From contig CAJULV010000017.1 in NCBI GenBank assembly GCA_910587555.1, positions 7,534 to 71,533 of the forward strand: a stretch of DNA of 64,000 nucleotides, in the 5' to 3' direction. A model generated the notes under the pieces. That model was not told the DNA's origin, made no database searches, and was given only the letters and a program-made list of their open reading frames with translations. Shown here one piece after another: positions 1 through 9,136 of the stretch (position 1 is the first letter of the stretch; each line of letters begins with the position of its first letter). The position numbers and the translations under genes were made by a program. This DNA comes from an uncultured Acetatifactor sp. (GTDB lineage Bacteria; Bacillota; Clostridia; Lachnospirales; Lachnospiraceae).

Positions 1-876
1 CCTTGCCGGATGCCGCTCCGCCGGCTTATATCCCCTCCCCTTCTGGGTCAGGACATGGATCATCACCGGTCCCTCCACCCTTTTCGCATCATTGATGACA
101 GATACCATGGAGGAAATGTCATGCCCGTCCACAGGTCCCAGATACGTGATCCCCATGTCCTCAAACAGCATACCGGGAATCACCAGCTGTTTAAAGCTGC
201 TCTTCGCCCTGCGGATACGGCTGATGGTGCTGTCCCCCCTCTTTGTACGCTGAAGGGCATTGTAGATTCCCTTTTTCAGATCCAGGTAACCGGAGGCGGT
301 GCGTATATTGTTCAGATATTTCGATACGCCTCCCACATTTTCAGAGATGGACATCTTATTGTCATTCAGAATAATGATAAAATTGGTCTCCTGCTTTGCC
401 GCATTGTTCAAAGCCTCATAGGCCATGCCGCCTGTGAGGGAGCCGTCCCCGATGACGGAAACTATCGTATGCTTCCCGCCCGTGATATCCCTGGCCATCA
501 CCAGCCCCAGGCCCGCAGAAACGGAAGTGGAGCTATGGCCCGTGTCAAAGACATCACAATCGCTTTCTTTACGCTTTGGAAAACCGCTGAGTCCATGAAA
601 CTGGCGCAGAGATTCGAAACCGTCCTTCCGTCCGGTGAGAATTTTGTGTGTGTAGGACTGATGCCCCACGTCCCAGATAATCTTATCTTCCGGCAGGTTC
701 AATGCCAAATGCAGCGCCATTGTCAATTCCACCGCCCCCAGATTGGAACCCAGATGCCCCCCTGTAACACTGATCGTCCGAATCAGAAAATCACGAATTT
801 CCTGTGCAAGGATATTCAGATCTTCTTTCCTTATCTTCTTGATATCATTTGCATGTTCTATGGTTTCAAGCAGCAT
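1..876 (-). CDS. dxs: 1-deoxy-D-xylulose-5-phosphate synthase, N-terminal part
   Basis: Thiamine-diphosphate enzyme that condenses pyruvate and glyceraldehyde 3-phosphate, the first step of the MEP isoprenoid pathway. The window edge cuts the gene; 292 codons of the N-terminal part are visible. The start MLLETIEHANDIKKI and the motifs GGHLGSNLGAVE and WDVGHQSYTHKILTGR are typical of DXS, including the histidine that contacts the cofactor. The frame is open from 876 to position 1. It follows ispA by 31 bp on the same strand, the usual order in Clostridia, so it is probably the distal gene of the asp23-nusB-xseAB-ispA operon. Identification is secure; the C-terminus is not visible. Confidence 0.95.
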   Translation of the reverse strand, partial: MLLETIEHANDIKKIRKEDLNILAQEIRDFLIRTISVTGGHLGSNLGAVELTMALHLALNLPEDKIIWDVGHQSYTHKILTGRKDGFESLRQFHGLSGFPKRKESDCDVFDTGHSSTSVSAGLGLVMARDITGGKHTIVSVIGDGSLTGGMAYEALNNAAKQETNFIIILNDNKMSISENVGGVSKYLNNIRTASGYLDLKKGIYNALQRTKRGDSTISRIRRAKSSFKQLVIPGMLFEDMGITYLGPVDGHDISSMVSVINDAKRVEGPVMIHVLTQKGRGYKPAERHPAR

Positions 877-907
877 ACCCTACCGTATCCTTTCCCCCGC
901 CGCCACA

Positions 908-1915
908 TCATTTGCGTCTATATATCAGATTCAAAATCAAAGCTTTCAGGAATTCATGTTCCCCCTCGAATTCATCCAGAATGTCAGCCGCTTCACGGGA
1001 CAGGGCCTCCACATCCGTTTTGGCCTGCTCCATGCCTCTCAATGTCACATATGTCTGTTTATGGTTCAGGGCGTCGCTGCCCGTGGGCTTCCCAAGCTCT
1101 TTACTGTCACCCACCACATCCAGGATATCGTCCTGTATCTGGAAAGCAATGCCCACATTATAAGCACATTTCTCTATTTTGCGGATCTGTTCTTCCGAGG
1201 CGCCGGCAAGAATCGCTCCCACTGTCATAGCCGCTTGAATCAGCGCCGCCGTCTTGTGTTCATGGATAAACATAAGCTGTTCCAGGTTCTCCCCAGAAGC
1301 CGCATCCGGGCAGTGCGCCTTATCCGCAGCAGTCCTCCCCGCAGCTTCGTCCCGTCCTTCCGCCATAATGTCCGCTGCCTGTCCGCCTATCATGCCGTGG
1401 ATGCCCGCCTTCCCGGCCAGAACGGAAAGCGCACGCCACACGCGCTCCGTCTGCCGGAGTTTATCCGCATCCGAAACGCACGTATTTGTAATATCGTTAT
1501 CTTTTATACAATATTCCATCGCTTTCAATGCCGTCTCAAAAGCAAAATTCAGCAGCCCGTCTCCTGCCAGAATCCCCATGGCATCACCGTACACATACCA
1601 TGTGGTCTCCCGCCCCCTGCGGTATCTGTCATTATCCATGGCCGGCAGGTCGTCGTGAACAAGCGAATAGGTGTGAATCATTTCGATTGCCGCCATAAAA
1701 CAGCCTACGATCTCTTCCCCGGTACCGCCGCACATCCGGAAAGCCTCCCACATCAGCACCGGACGCAGCCGCTTTCCGCCTGCAGTCAGGCTGTAATTCA
1801 TGGCCTCGATGACCTGCCTCTGCAGTCCTTCCTCCTCCGGCAGGCGGCATTTTAAAATCCGCTCCGCCATTGCCGTCACATCTTCCAGTTCCCTGTTAAA
1901 CGCCTTCGTCTCCAT
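908..1915 (-). CDS. ispA: Polyprenyl (farnesyl/geranylgeranyl) diphosphate synthase
   Basis: Elongates allylic diphosphates with isopentenyl diphosphate to give C15-C20 prenyl diphosphates. It carries the first aspartate-rich motif in HDDLPAMDND, the second in QDDILD, and the substrate-binding GGKRLRP motif near the N-terminus. I place the start at 1915 (METKAFNREL) because GGAGG lies eight bases upstream inside the end of xseB; a longer reading to 1945 has no such site. It therefore overlaps xseB by 20 bp, which suggests translational coupling. Length is about 335 residues, slightly longer than the usual 290-300, with an extra loop near residues 170-200. The chain length of the product cannot be told from sequence. 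Confidence 0.92.
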   Translation of the reverse strand: METKAFNRELEDVTAMAERILKCRLPEEEGLQRQVIEAMNYSLTAGGKRLRPVLMWEAFRMCGGTGEEIVGCFMAAIEMIHTYSLVHDDLPAMDNDRYRRGRETTWYVYGDAMGILAGDGLLNFAFETALKAMEYCIKDNDITNTCVSDADKLRQTERVWRALSVLAGKAGIHGMIGGQAADIMAEGRDEAAGRTAADKAHCPDAASGENLEQLMFIHEHKTAALIQAAMTVGAILAGASEEQIRKIEKCAYNVGIAFQIQDDILDVVGDSKELGKPTGSDALNHKQTYVTLRGMEQAKTDVEALSREAADILDEFEGEHEFLKALILNLIYRRK

Positions 1916-2132
1916 ACGCAAATTCCTCCAGCTGCCCGTCTGCACTGAGTTTCAGCACCTGTTTTTCCACCCTGTCAATCTGACTGTTGCACCGCTCCAG
2001 CAGGAGCATTCCCTCACTGTAAGTCTGAAATGCCTTCTCCAGCGGAAGGTCTTCATCCTCCAGCTGCAATATGATTTCCTCCAACCTGGCAAAATTCTCC
2101 TCCAGCGTCGGTTCCTTCTTTCCATCACCCAT
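1896..2132 (-). CDS. xseB: Exodeoxyribonuclease VII small subunit
   Basis: Small subunit of exonuclease VII, which degrades single-stranded DNA from both ends. The 78-residue protein starting MGDGKKEPTLEENF has the family pattern: LEENFARLEEII, then LPLEKAFQTYSEGMLLLERC, then a coiled coil ending in an acidic tail. The reading frame runs open further upstream, but the extra N-terminal residues are not family-like, so I chose the ATG at 2132. It sits directly after xseA in the operon and overlaps the start of ispA. Confidence 0.9.
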   Translation of the reverse strand: MGDGKKEPTLEENFARLEEIILQLEDEDLPLEKAFQTYSEGMLLLERCNSQIDRVEKQVLKLSADGQLEEFAYGDEGV

Positions 2133-2269
2133 GACCTGTCCCTCTTTCCGTGCTGTTGCCGCAGTTCCCCGTCTCCCTGCCGCCGGCCTGCAAATGCCAT
2201 TCCGCACCTGTCCTCCGCTCCGCGATCCCAGGGCTTTCACCCTGGCGGAAACCTGCAGATAAACTGCCC

Positions 2270-3517
2270 TCAGTCCTCCCTGGCCCTAAAATCCGAATTC
2301 GGTTTCATTTCCAGAGCCTCATATGCCGTCACTCTGGCGTCAATCACGCCGTCAGAGACCATTATATGAATCTCCTGCCCCGCCTGAACCTGCCGGACAG
2401 AACGGATGTTTTTCCCTTCCGCATCCTCTATATAAGAATAGCCGCTGCACAGACGATCCAACGGAGAAAGCCCCCGCAGCCGCTCCACATAAATTTCCAG
2501 TGAATGGCGGCGCTTCTCCACCAGGCGCCGCATGCCTTCCCGCAGGCGTTCCTCTGCCGAAATCGCGTCCATTTTTTTCCGGCCTATCCGGTATCCGGGA
2601 CTCACAATCTTCATGCGCAGATCCAACTGCCGCAGCTGCCCCTGTCTCTCCTCTATTTTCCGCCGCAGCTGCCGCCAGAGCGCATCCCTGTACGCAGAAA
2701 CCGCTCCCAATATCTCGTGGACATCCGTCACCGCCAGTTCCGCGGCGGCAGAAGGCGTCGGCGCCCGCAAATCCGCCACATAATCAATAATTGTGGTATC
2801 CGTTTCATGCCCCACCGCCGAAATAATAGGTATGGAGCAGTCAAACACCGCCTGGGCTACCTCCCGTTCATTAAAGGCCCAGAGATCCTCTATGGAACCG
2901 CCGCCCCTGCCTACAATCATCACGTCCACCTTCAGGGCTTCCAGCGCGCGGATGCCGCTCACGATGCTTCCCACCGCCGCTTCCCCCTGTACGATGGCCG
3001 GATACAGTATAATCCGGACATAGGGATTCCTCCTGCCGGCTATCTGAATGATATCCCTCACCGCGGCTCCCGTGTCCGCCGTCACCACCCCAAGCGTCCG
3101 AATATACTTTGGTACAGGCCGTTTATATTCCTGGGCAAACATGCCCGATTCCCACAGTTCCCGCTTCAGCTGCTCATACCTTTCGTACAGAAGCCCGTTC
3201 CCTGCCAGCGTAATCTCTTTTGCATAGAACTGGTACTTTCCGTCCCTCTCGTACACATCCACAGTCCCGCCCACTATCACCTGCTGCCCTTCGGACATAC
3301 GAAAAGAAAGACCCCCGCGGTTGCCTGCAAACATGACGCAGCCTATGGTCCCTTTCGGATCCTTCAACGTAAAATAAATATGCCCTGAGGAATGATATTT
3401 GCAGTTGCTCACCTCTCCCTTAACGTAAAGGCTCCGCATCAGATAATCCTGCCGGAACATATTTTTAATATAGGAATTCAGTTGTGCTACCGTATAAATA
3501 TTGCGAATATCAATCAC
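2270..3517 (-). CDS. xseA: Exodeoxyribonuclease VII large subunit
   Basis: Catalytic large subunit of exonuclease VII, 415 residues. The N-terminal OB-fold is visible in YVKGEVSNCKYHSSGHIYFTLKD, and the nuclease domain in VVTADTGAAVRDIIQ, GRGGGSIEDLWAFNE and SAVGHETDTTIIDYVADLRAPTPSAAAE. A coiled-coil region follows at about residues 270-350. The start codon is GTG (GTGATTGATATTCGC) and it overlaps the nusB stop by 8 bp, indicating coupled translation. Length and motif order are normal. Confidence 0.95.
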   Translation of the reverse strand: MIDIRNIYTVAQLNSYIKNMFRQDYLMRSLYVKGEVSNCKYHSSGHIYFTLKDPKGTIGCVMFAGNRGGLSFRMSEGQQVIVGGTVDVYERDGKYQFYAKEITLAGNGLLYERYEQLKRELWESGMFAQEYKRPVPKYIRTLGVVTADTGAAVRDIIQIAGRRNPYVRIILYPAIVQGEAAVGSIVSGIRALEALKVDVMIVGRGGGSIEDLWAFNEREVAQAVFDCSIPIISAVGHETDTTIIDYVADLRAPTPSAAAELAVTDVHEILGAVSAYRDALWRQLRRKIEERQGQLRQLDLRMKIVSPGYRIGRKKMDAISAEERLREGMRRLVEKRRHSLEIYVERLRGLSPLDRLCSGYSYIEDAEGKNIRSVRQVQAGQEIHIMVSDGVIDARVTAYEALEMKPNSDFRARED

Positions 3518-3929
3518 CCTGTGTTTTCAATTTTGCTATCTTGCCGAGAATGGCATTCACGAACCCCCCTGAATTCTCCTGTCCGTACTGTTTCGCGATT
3601 TCCACAGCCTCGTCAATCGCCACGCCCTCAGGAATGTCCTGGTCGTAACGCATCTCATAAACGGCCAGGCGAAGTACAGCCAGCTCCACCTTTCCCATAC
3701 GCGCCGTCTGCCAGCCTACAGTGTTGTCGTCAATAAGCCTGTCTATCTCCGGTATCTTCTCCCGAATACTCTGACAGCGCGTCTCAATATAATCGGCGTC
3801 TTTCTGGGAGCCTATTTCCTCATTGTCCTCCAGAAACAGCCTCATCTGTCTCGGCATTTCTTCCGGCATATGAAATTCTGTCTGAAATAAGAGCCGGAAA
3901 ACCTGTTCTCTCTGTTCGTGTCGTCCCAT
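3510..3929 (-). CDS. nusB: Transcription antitermination factor NusB
   Basis: Small all-helical RNA-binding factor that works with NusE/S10 in rRNA antitermination. The 139 residues start MGRHEQREQVFRLLFQTEF and contain the family signatures LAVYEMRYDQDIPEGVAIDEAVEIAKQYG and FVNAILGKIA. It lies 9 bp after the Asp23 gene and overlaps xseA. It has the usual length and order and nothing unusual. Confidence 0.94.
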   Translation of the reverse strand: MGRHEQREQVFRLLFQTEFHMPEEMPRQMRLFLEDNEEIGSQKDADYIETRCQSIREKIPEIDRLIDDNTVGWQTARMGKVELAVLRLAVYEMRYDQDIPEGVAIDEAVEIAKQYGQENSGGFVNAILGKIAKLKTQGD

Positions 3930-3938
3930 TGTATGTTT

Positions 3939-4313
3939 TTACCTGACCTTTACTCCTGCAATTCGGATGTTCACATCACTGCAGTCCAAACCTGTCATAT
4001 TCTCGATGGCAGCCTTTACCTTGGCCTGAACCTGATGGCAGGTGGCGGGAATGCTGTAGCCGTATTCCACCGTCAGCGCCAGGTCAACCTTTACCTTACG
4101 GTCCTCCACTGCCACCCGCACGGACCTGGCAAGCTTCTTCACCCCGATCCGGCTGATCAGCTCGTTGGTAATATTCCCCGCCATACAGCTTACGCCTTCC
4201 GCCTCCGTGGCTGCCAGCGCCGCAATCATCGCCACCACGTCATCCGCAATCTGAACCACGCCCACCTTGTCCACTTCCCTCAGCACCGTGCTGCTGCCTG
4301 TTTCCTTCTCCAT
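3939..4313 (-). CDS. Asp23/Gls24 family envelope stress protein (YqhY-like)
   Basis: A 124-residue Asp23/Gls24 domain protein. Visible features are VDKVGVVQIADDVVAMIAALAATEAEGV, then VRVAVEDRKVKVDLALTVEYGYSIP and a C-terminal VNIRIAGVKV strand. In Firmicutes the orthologue YqhY sits immediately upstream of nusB, as here, and is linked genetically to fatty-acid synthesis control. A good AAGGAGG site precedes the ATG. The function is otherwise not defined by sequence. Confidence 0.9.
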   Translation of the reverse strand: MEKETGSSTVLREVDKVGVVQIADDVVAMIAALAATEAEGVSCMAGNITNELISRIGVKKLARSVRVAVEDRKVKVDLALTVEYGYSIPATCHQVQAKVKAAIENMTGLDCSDVNIRIAGVKVR

Positions 4314-4367
4314 AAGATAACCTCCTTAAAGTCGCTGTGCCATATGGTTCTTAGTATACCACATTTT

Positions 4368-5636
4368 CTATTCATTTGTCACCCAAAATGTCAAAGAGTG
4401 CTGTTTTTCGTTCTGCGCGTAGGCAATACGATTTTCCTCATCTGACAAATAGTCGAATATTCCCTGTTCTTCAATCAATTCATTCAGAACTTCTGCATAG
4501 CAGGCCGCATCGGCGCATTTTATGGTAATATCCTTCTGGCCGCTTTCAATGGCTTTGCGAAAAAGGGCTTCCATCTGTTCCCTGTCATAGGCGGTAAACA
4601 GCGCCCCCTCCCTGACATAGTAGTTGGCGGCCGTGGCCGTACACAGCGGCATCGGCACTTCCCCGCCGATGGTGTGGGTTCGCAGAAGCTCCTCCGTGGT
4701 CACGTTGAGGTAATCATAATTAATCTCCGGCATGGAAATCTCCCCGTCCGCTTCCAGGGATGCCTCCTCAGACACGGGCATGTCTTCCGTGCGGTAGGAT
4801 ACATCCCCCCAGGTAGTGTCAAGATAGTAATATTCCCCGTCCACCTTCACCAGATTCCAGGCATGTCCCTCCCCCGTCTCCACCGTCCCCAGCACCAGCG
4901 TACACTCCACCCCCAGGCGGTTGAGAAGATACTGAGTGGCCTTCGCATAGCCCTGGCACACGGAAAAATGCCGGACAAATACCGAGTAAATATTCTGGTT
5001 GTCCGGAGCGTCCAGATCGTAATCCGTATTTCGTATCAGCGTTTCGTATACATACTTCACCTTGTCATAATCCGATGCATCCGGCGCGATGCCTGCCAGG
5101 AGCGCTTCTGCAGCCGCTGCTATCTCCCCGCGCCTTACGACGGCATCCTCCAGCTCCACATTGTAGGTTCCCGAAAATTCTATGGCAGTAATCTTCTCTC
5201 CCCTGGCATACTTTGTATAGGAATAGCCTTCCACGTAGAAAAGCTCCGGATGGTCACTCAAGACACACTGGAATATCCTGTCAATGTCCGTATCGTCCAG
5301 CCCTCCCGCAAGCCCGGGCTGGCTCAGCCGCTCCTCCCCGCCAAAGCTTCCCAGGATCCGTTCAATATCATGATACCAGATCTGCTCCGTCTCACCGAGG
5401 CTCTCGTAAGCATAAGGAAAGGCTTCCTCCATCAGGAAGCACACCGCAGGAAGCACCTCTTCCTCCGGAACCGGCTCCGGCAATGCGGCAGCTTCGGAAG
5501 CCTCTTCCGCTTCCCCCTGCCCCGCTGTCAAATCTCTGGGGATTTCATCCAATAGTCCGTCTGTACACCCCGTGAGCCGGATGCATAAAAGCACCATCCA
5601 CAGGGAGAACGTAAATTTCCGCACTCTTTTTTTCAT
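4368..5636 (-). CDS. Transglutaminase-like domain lipoprotein
   Basis: Secreted lipoprotein of 422 residues. The N-terminus MKKRVRKFTFSLW...LTGC is a signal peptide with a lipobox, cysteine at about residue 24, followed by an acidic Glu/Ala-rich linker. The C-terminal half holds a transglutaminase-like fold: the catalytic Cys in VCQGYAKATQYLL, His in GEGHAWNLVKVDG and Asp in YYLDTTWGD. Such proteins are common in gut Clostridia; substrates are unknown and they may act as proteases or be structural. It is a paralogue in architecture of the gene at 15325-17091. It lies between prfC and the asp23 operon. Confidence 0.85.
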   Translation of the reverse strand: MKKRVRKFTFSLWMVLLCIRLTGCTDGLLDEIPRDLTAGQGEAEEASEAAALPEPVPEEEVLPAVCFLMEEAFPYAYESLGETEQIWYHDIERILGSFGGEERLSQPGLAGGLDDTDIDRIFQCVLSDHPELFYVEGYSYTKYARGEKITAIEFSGTYNVELEDAVVRRGEIAAAAEALLAGIAPDASDYDKVKYVYETLIRNTDYDLDAPDNQNIYSVFVRHFSVCQGYAKATQYLLNRLGVECTLVLGTVETGEGHAWNLVKVDGEYYYLDTTWGDVSYRTEDMPVSEEASLEADGEISMPEINYDYLNVTTEELLRTHTIGGEVPMPLCTATAANYYVREGALFTAYDREQMEALFRKAIESGQKDITIKCADAACYAEVLNELIEEQGIFDYLSDEENRIAYAQNEKQHSLTFWVTNE

Positions 5637-5720
5637 TTCCGTTCCCTTTTACTCTATACTTTCAGACATGCGCTTCCGGCGTCAGTGCCTTCCGGCGACG
5701 TACTCTGGCCTTCTGCACAC

Positions 5721-7316
5721 TCAGTTCCTGCCGAACTCCGTCAAAACCAGCCCTTTATTCCGGTCAAGCGTCATACCGATGCTCCATGGATTCACAAACA
5801 GCAGCAGCGGATTGCCCTTCATGTCCTTCACCTTCTTCATGTCCGAGGTTCCGATGAGCCTGGCAATATCCACCTCTTCCTTATTTTCAATCCAGCGGAT
5901 ATGCTCATAGGGCAGATTGTCAAGGCGTATCTCCACATTATATTCGTTTTCCAGCCGGTACTTCAGCACGTCAAACTGCAGTACGCCCACCACGCCCACG
6001 ATAATCTCTTCCAGGCCCGTATTGAACTCCTGAAATATCTGGATGGCGCCTTCCTGGGCAATCTGCTCAATTCCCTTGACAAACTGCTTCCGCTTCATGG
6101 TATCCATCTGGCGCACTCTGGCGAAATGCTCCGGGGCAAAGGTAGGAATCCCCTCATAACAGAATTTCTCCCGGGGCGTACACAGCGTATCCCCGATGGA
6201 GAAAATCCCGGGGTCAAATACGCCGATGATATCTCCCGCATAGGCCTCGTTTAAGATTTTACGCTCATCCGCCATAATCTGCTGCGGCTGGGACAGCCTC
6301 ATGACCCTGCCACCCTGCACATGGCGCACCTCCATCTGGGCGTCAAATTTCCCGGAGCATATGCGCATGAAAGCAATCCTGTCACGGTGGGCTTTGTTCA
6401 TATTTGCCTGAATCTTAAACACAAAAGCGCTGAACTCCTTCTCCGCAGGCTCTATCACGCCGATATCAGACTTTCTTGGAAGGGGCGTTGTAGTCATATT
6501 CAGGAAATGTTTTAAAAAGATTTCCACGCCGAAGTTCGTCAGCGCAGAGCCGAAGCAGACCGGCGTCAGTTCCCCGGCGCGCACCGCTTCCAGGTCAAAT
6601 TCAGCCCCGGCGCCGTCCAGAAGCTCCATTTCCCCCAACAGCTTGTCCAACGGCCCCTCGCCGATAGCCTCCCGCAGACGTGCCTCCTCCTGAATCGGGA
6701 TCGCAGTGGCTGTGCCTTCCTTCGTTCCCTTCTCCGTGTCTGAGTAGGATATCACACACTTATTTTCCCTGTCATAGACCCCCTTGAACTCCTTTCCCGA
6801 TCCAATGGGCCAGTTCAGGGGGCAGGTGGCTATCCCCAGTTCCTTCTCGATATCGTCCAGCAGGTCAAAGGTGTCATTGGCATCCCTGTCCAGTTTGTTG
6901 ATAAAGGTGAAAATGGGAATCTTACGCATGACGCAGACCTTGAACAGCTTCCTGGTCTGGGCCTCCACGCCCTTGGACGCGTCGATTACCATCACGGCGG
7001 AATCCGCCGCCATCAGCGTGCGGTAGGTATCTTCTGAGAAGTCCTGATGTCCCGGCGTATCCAGGATATTGATACAGTAACCGCCATACTCGAACTGCAG
7101 CACGGAGGAGGTAACCGAGATACCTCTCTCCTTTTCTATCTCCATCCAGTCGGAAACCGCATGTCTTGCAGTTGCCTTTCCCTTAACGCTTCCCGCCAGA
7201 TTGATTGCGCCGCCGTACAGCAGGAATTTCTCGGTAAGAGTGGTCTTTCCCGCGTCAGGATGCGAAATAATCGCAAACGTACGGCGGCGGTTAATTTCTT
7301 CTGTATAATCGTTCAT
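5721..7316 (-). CDS. prfC: Peptide chain release factor 3
   Basis: GTPase that recycles RF1/RF2 from the ribosome after termination. 531 residues, full length. G1 is HPDAGKTT (residues 19-26), the switch II motif is DTPGHQDF, G4 is NKLDRD, and the RF3-specific N-terminal stretch RRRTFAIISHPDAGKTTLTEK and C-terminal VGVVGVLQFDVLKYRLENEY are present. A GGAGGA site lies upstream of ATG 7316. It is a single gene with 85 bp to the next one downstream. Confidence 0.96.
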   Translation of the reverse strand: MNDYTEEINRRRTFAIISHPDAGKTTLTEKFLLYGGAINLAGSVKGKATARHAVSDWMEIEKERGISVTSSVLQFEYGGYCINILDTPGHQDFSEDTYRTLMAADSAVMVIDASKGVEAQTRKLFKVCVMRKIPIFTFINKLDRDANDTFDLLDDIEKELGIATCPLNWPIGSGKEFKGVYDRENKCVISYSDTEKGTKEGTATAIPIQEEARLREAIGEGPLDKLLGEMELLDGAGAEFDLEAVRAGELTPVCFGSALTNFGVEIFLKHFLNMTTTPLPRKSDIGVIEPAEKEFSAFVFKIQANMNKAHRDRIAFMRICSGKFDAQMEVRHVQGGRVMRLSQPQQIMADERKILNEAYAGDIIGVFDPGIFSIGDTLCTPREKFCYEGIPTFAPEHFARVRQMDTMKRKQFVKGIEQIAQEGAIQIFQEFNTGLEEIIVGVVGVLQFDVLKYRLENEYNVEIRLDNLPYEHIRWIENKEEVDIARLIGTSDMKKVKDMKGNPLLLFVNPWSIGMTLDRNKGLVLTEFGRN

Positions 7317-7486
7317 TTATTTATGTTCCTCCGTTAATTATTTCATGCGCCGCCGGATGCACAGGTATTTTTGATAAAAATTCCGGCTACGCTGCAGGAT
7401 ATCGGAATAAAGCCTCGGCCCTCCTCCAGGGCGTATTTGGAAATTGCCTTCCGGCAGGTGGCGAAAATGAATTTTCACAACATACC

Positions 7487-8674
7487 CTACGGCGATGTCA
7501 GCCCGGACCCCGTCAGCATAGTATCTCCCTCAAAAGCCGGCGCAATACCAAAATAATGCAGAACCGTAGCCGCTATGTCCGCAAAAGTACTCCTGGTTCC
7601 CAGATTCACAGGCTTCACCTTTCTGCCGTACATCAGAAACGGCGTGTATTCCCTTGTGTGGTCGGTGGTAGCCAGATAACCCGGATCACAGCCATGGTCC
7701 GCCGTGATCATCAGTATGTCGTCCTCCCGCATTTTCCCGAAAATCTCCGGAAGCTTATCGTCAAAAACACTCAGGGCCTCCGCATATCCGTCCACATCCC
7801 TGCGATGCCCGTAGAGCATGTCGTAATCTACCAGGTTGATGAAGCACAGGCCTTCGAAATCTTTATCCAGATACTCCAGCGTCCGCTGGATTCCTTCCGC
7901 ATTTCCTGAGGTATACACGGCTTCCGTAATTCCCTCCCCAGCGAAAATATCTTTTATTTTCCCCACCGCGATAACGTCCTTCCCCTTTTCCGACAGCTGG
8001 TCCAGCATGGTCACCGAAGGCGGCAGAATGGAAAAATCATGCCTGTGGGGCGTCCTGGTAAAGCTTCCTCCGCACGGTCCTACAAAGGGACGGGCAATGA
8101 CTCTGCCCACGCCATGTTTTCCCTGAAGGATCTCCCTTGCCATACGGCAGTATTCATAGAGCTGTTCCAAAGGCACAACCTCCTCATGGGCCGCAATCTG
8201 AAAGACGCTGTCCGCGGAGGTATATACGATTAAATCTCCGGTCCTTACATGGGCGTCGCCGTAATCCTGGATGACCGCGGTACCCGAGTAAGGCAGATTG
8301 CAGAGTATGCCGCGCCCCGTCTTTTGGCGGAAAACGTCCAGTACCTCCTCCGGAAATCCTTCCGGATAAGTGGGCAGCGGGTTCGGTGAGCAGACGCCGG
8401 CTATCTCCCAATGGCCGATGGTGGTATCCTTTCCCCTGGAACGTTCTGTCATGCGGGCAACGGCCGCGGTGTGCTTTTCGGAAGCTTTGCGCACCAGGGC
8501 TTCTTCCACCCCGTCTATCCGAAACAGCCCCATCTCTTCCATATGGGGAATTCGAAAAAAAGTGCTGGAAGACACGGTTTTCAACGTATTTACATCTATG
8601 TCTCCGTAGGAAAACGAGTCCTCCATGGCTCCGATTCCGAAGCTGTCCAAAACAATCAAAAACACTCTTTTCAT
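7487..8674 (-). CDS. deoB: Phosphopentomutase
   Basis: Interconverts ribose/deoxyribose 1-phosphate and 5-phosphate in nucleoside catabolism. An alkaline-phosphatase-superfamily metalloenzyme: MKRVFLIVLDSFGIGAM with the metal-binding Asp, KDTTIGHWEIAGV with the phosphorylated Thr, then MITADHGCDP and TDHTREYTP near the end. I start at ATG 8674, preceded by GGAGGAAAGG, giving 395 residues as in Bacillus; the open frame runs to 8896 but the extra residues are not family-like. It may act downstream of the nucleoside phosphorylases at 39.3 and 45.8 kb, though those are far away. Confidence 0.95.
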   Translation of the reverse strand: MKRVFLIVLDSFGIGAMEDSFSYGDIDVNTLKTVSSSTFFRIPHMEEMGLFRIDGVEEALVRKASEKHTAAVARMTERSRGKDTTIGHWEIAGVCSPNPLPTYPEGFPEEVLDVFRQKTGRGILCNLPYSGTAVIQDYGDAHVRTGDLIVYTSADSVFQIAAHEEVVPLEQLYEYCRMAREILQGKHGVGRVIARPFVGPCGGSFTRTPHRHDFSILPPSVTMLDQLSEKGKDVIAVGKIKDIFAGEGITEAVYTSGNAEGIQRTLEYLDKDFEGLCFINLVDYDMLYGHRRDVDGYAEALSVFDDKLPEIFGKMREDDILMITADHGCDPGYLATTDHTREYTPFLMYGRKVKPVNLGTRSTFADIAATVLHYFGIAPAFEGDTMLTGSGLTSP

Positions 8675-9136
8675 ATTTCGTCCTGTCCTTTCCTCCGGAA
8701 TTGTCGTAAGTGACCGGTCATGTTTCCGGATATTGCGGGCCGAAATCTGCCTGTTCCCAGTGGGAAACAGGGTCCGCTGAAACTGGGCTGGCAGCTGCCC
8801 GTCCTGCGTGGGAAACGTGAGCCAGGCAGTTGTTTCGCTCGATGAAAGCTTTCTCTGCTGCCGGGGCAGCATATACGGGCAGAGGGGGTGCAGCATTAAG
8901 GGTCATGGACACTGGATACAGTTACGCCTGATGATTGGGCATCTGTATCTTGTGTAGAATTTCTTAATGCGACAGCCCCTCGCTTCGCTCATCAAATGGC
9001 CGCATACTCATCTGCTCAAGCAAACCCGGCCTATGTGTATACGTCCATTTGACTGTGCCCTTTGCGGACATTATATCACAACTCCTATGTAAAACAAACA
9101 GATTTTTACGGAAAATCGAAACTGTGTTTTTCCGGA
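8675..9136. other. Long intergenic stretch between spoIIIAH and deoB
   Basis: About 460 bp without a convincing gene. It holds several small inverted repeats, such as the hairpin CCTGTTCCCAGTGGGAAACAGG near 8750 and GCTGCCGGGGCAGC near 8860, and the palindrome TGACCGGTCA near 8712. A minus-strand promoter candidate lies at its right end (see 9070-9097). The 64-codon frame at 8718-8912 has no ribosome site or recognisable sequence. Confidence 0.5.
9070..9097 (-). promoter_or_regulatory. Candidate vegetative promoter upstream of deoB
   Basis: On the minus strand TTGTTT and TATAAT are separated by 16 bp. If used it would give deoB a leader of roughly 390 nt. The -10 box is perfect and the -35 is weak. 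Confidence 0.35.

Noticed and set aside
8718..8912. 64-codon frame upstream of deoB
   Set aside because: No ribosome site or recognisable sequence; overlaps small inverted repeats.
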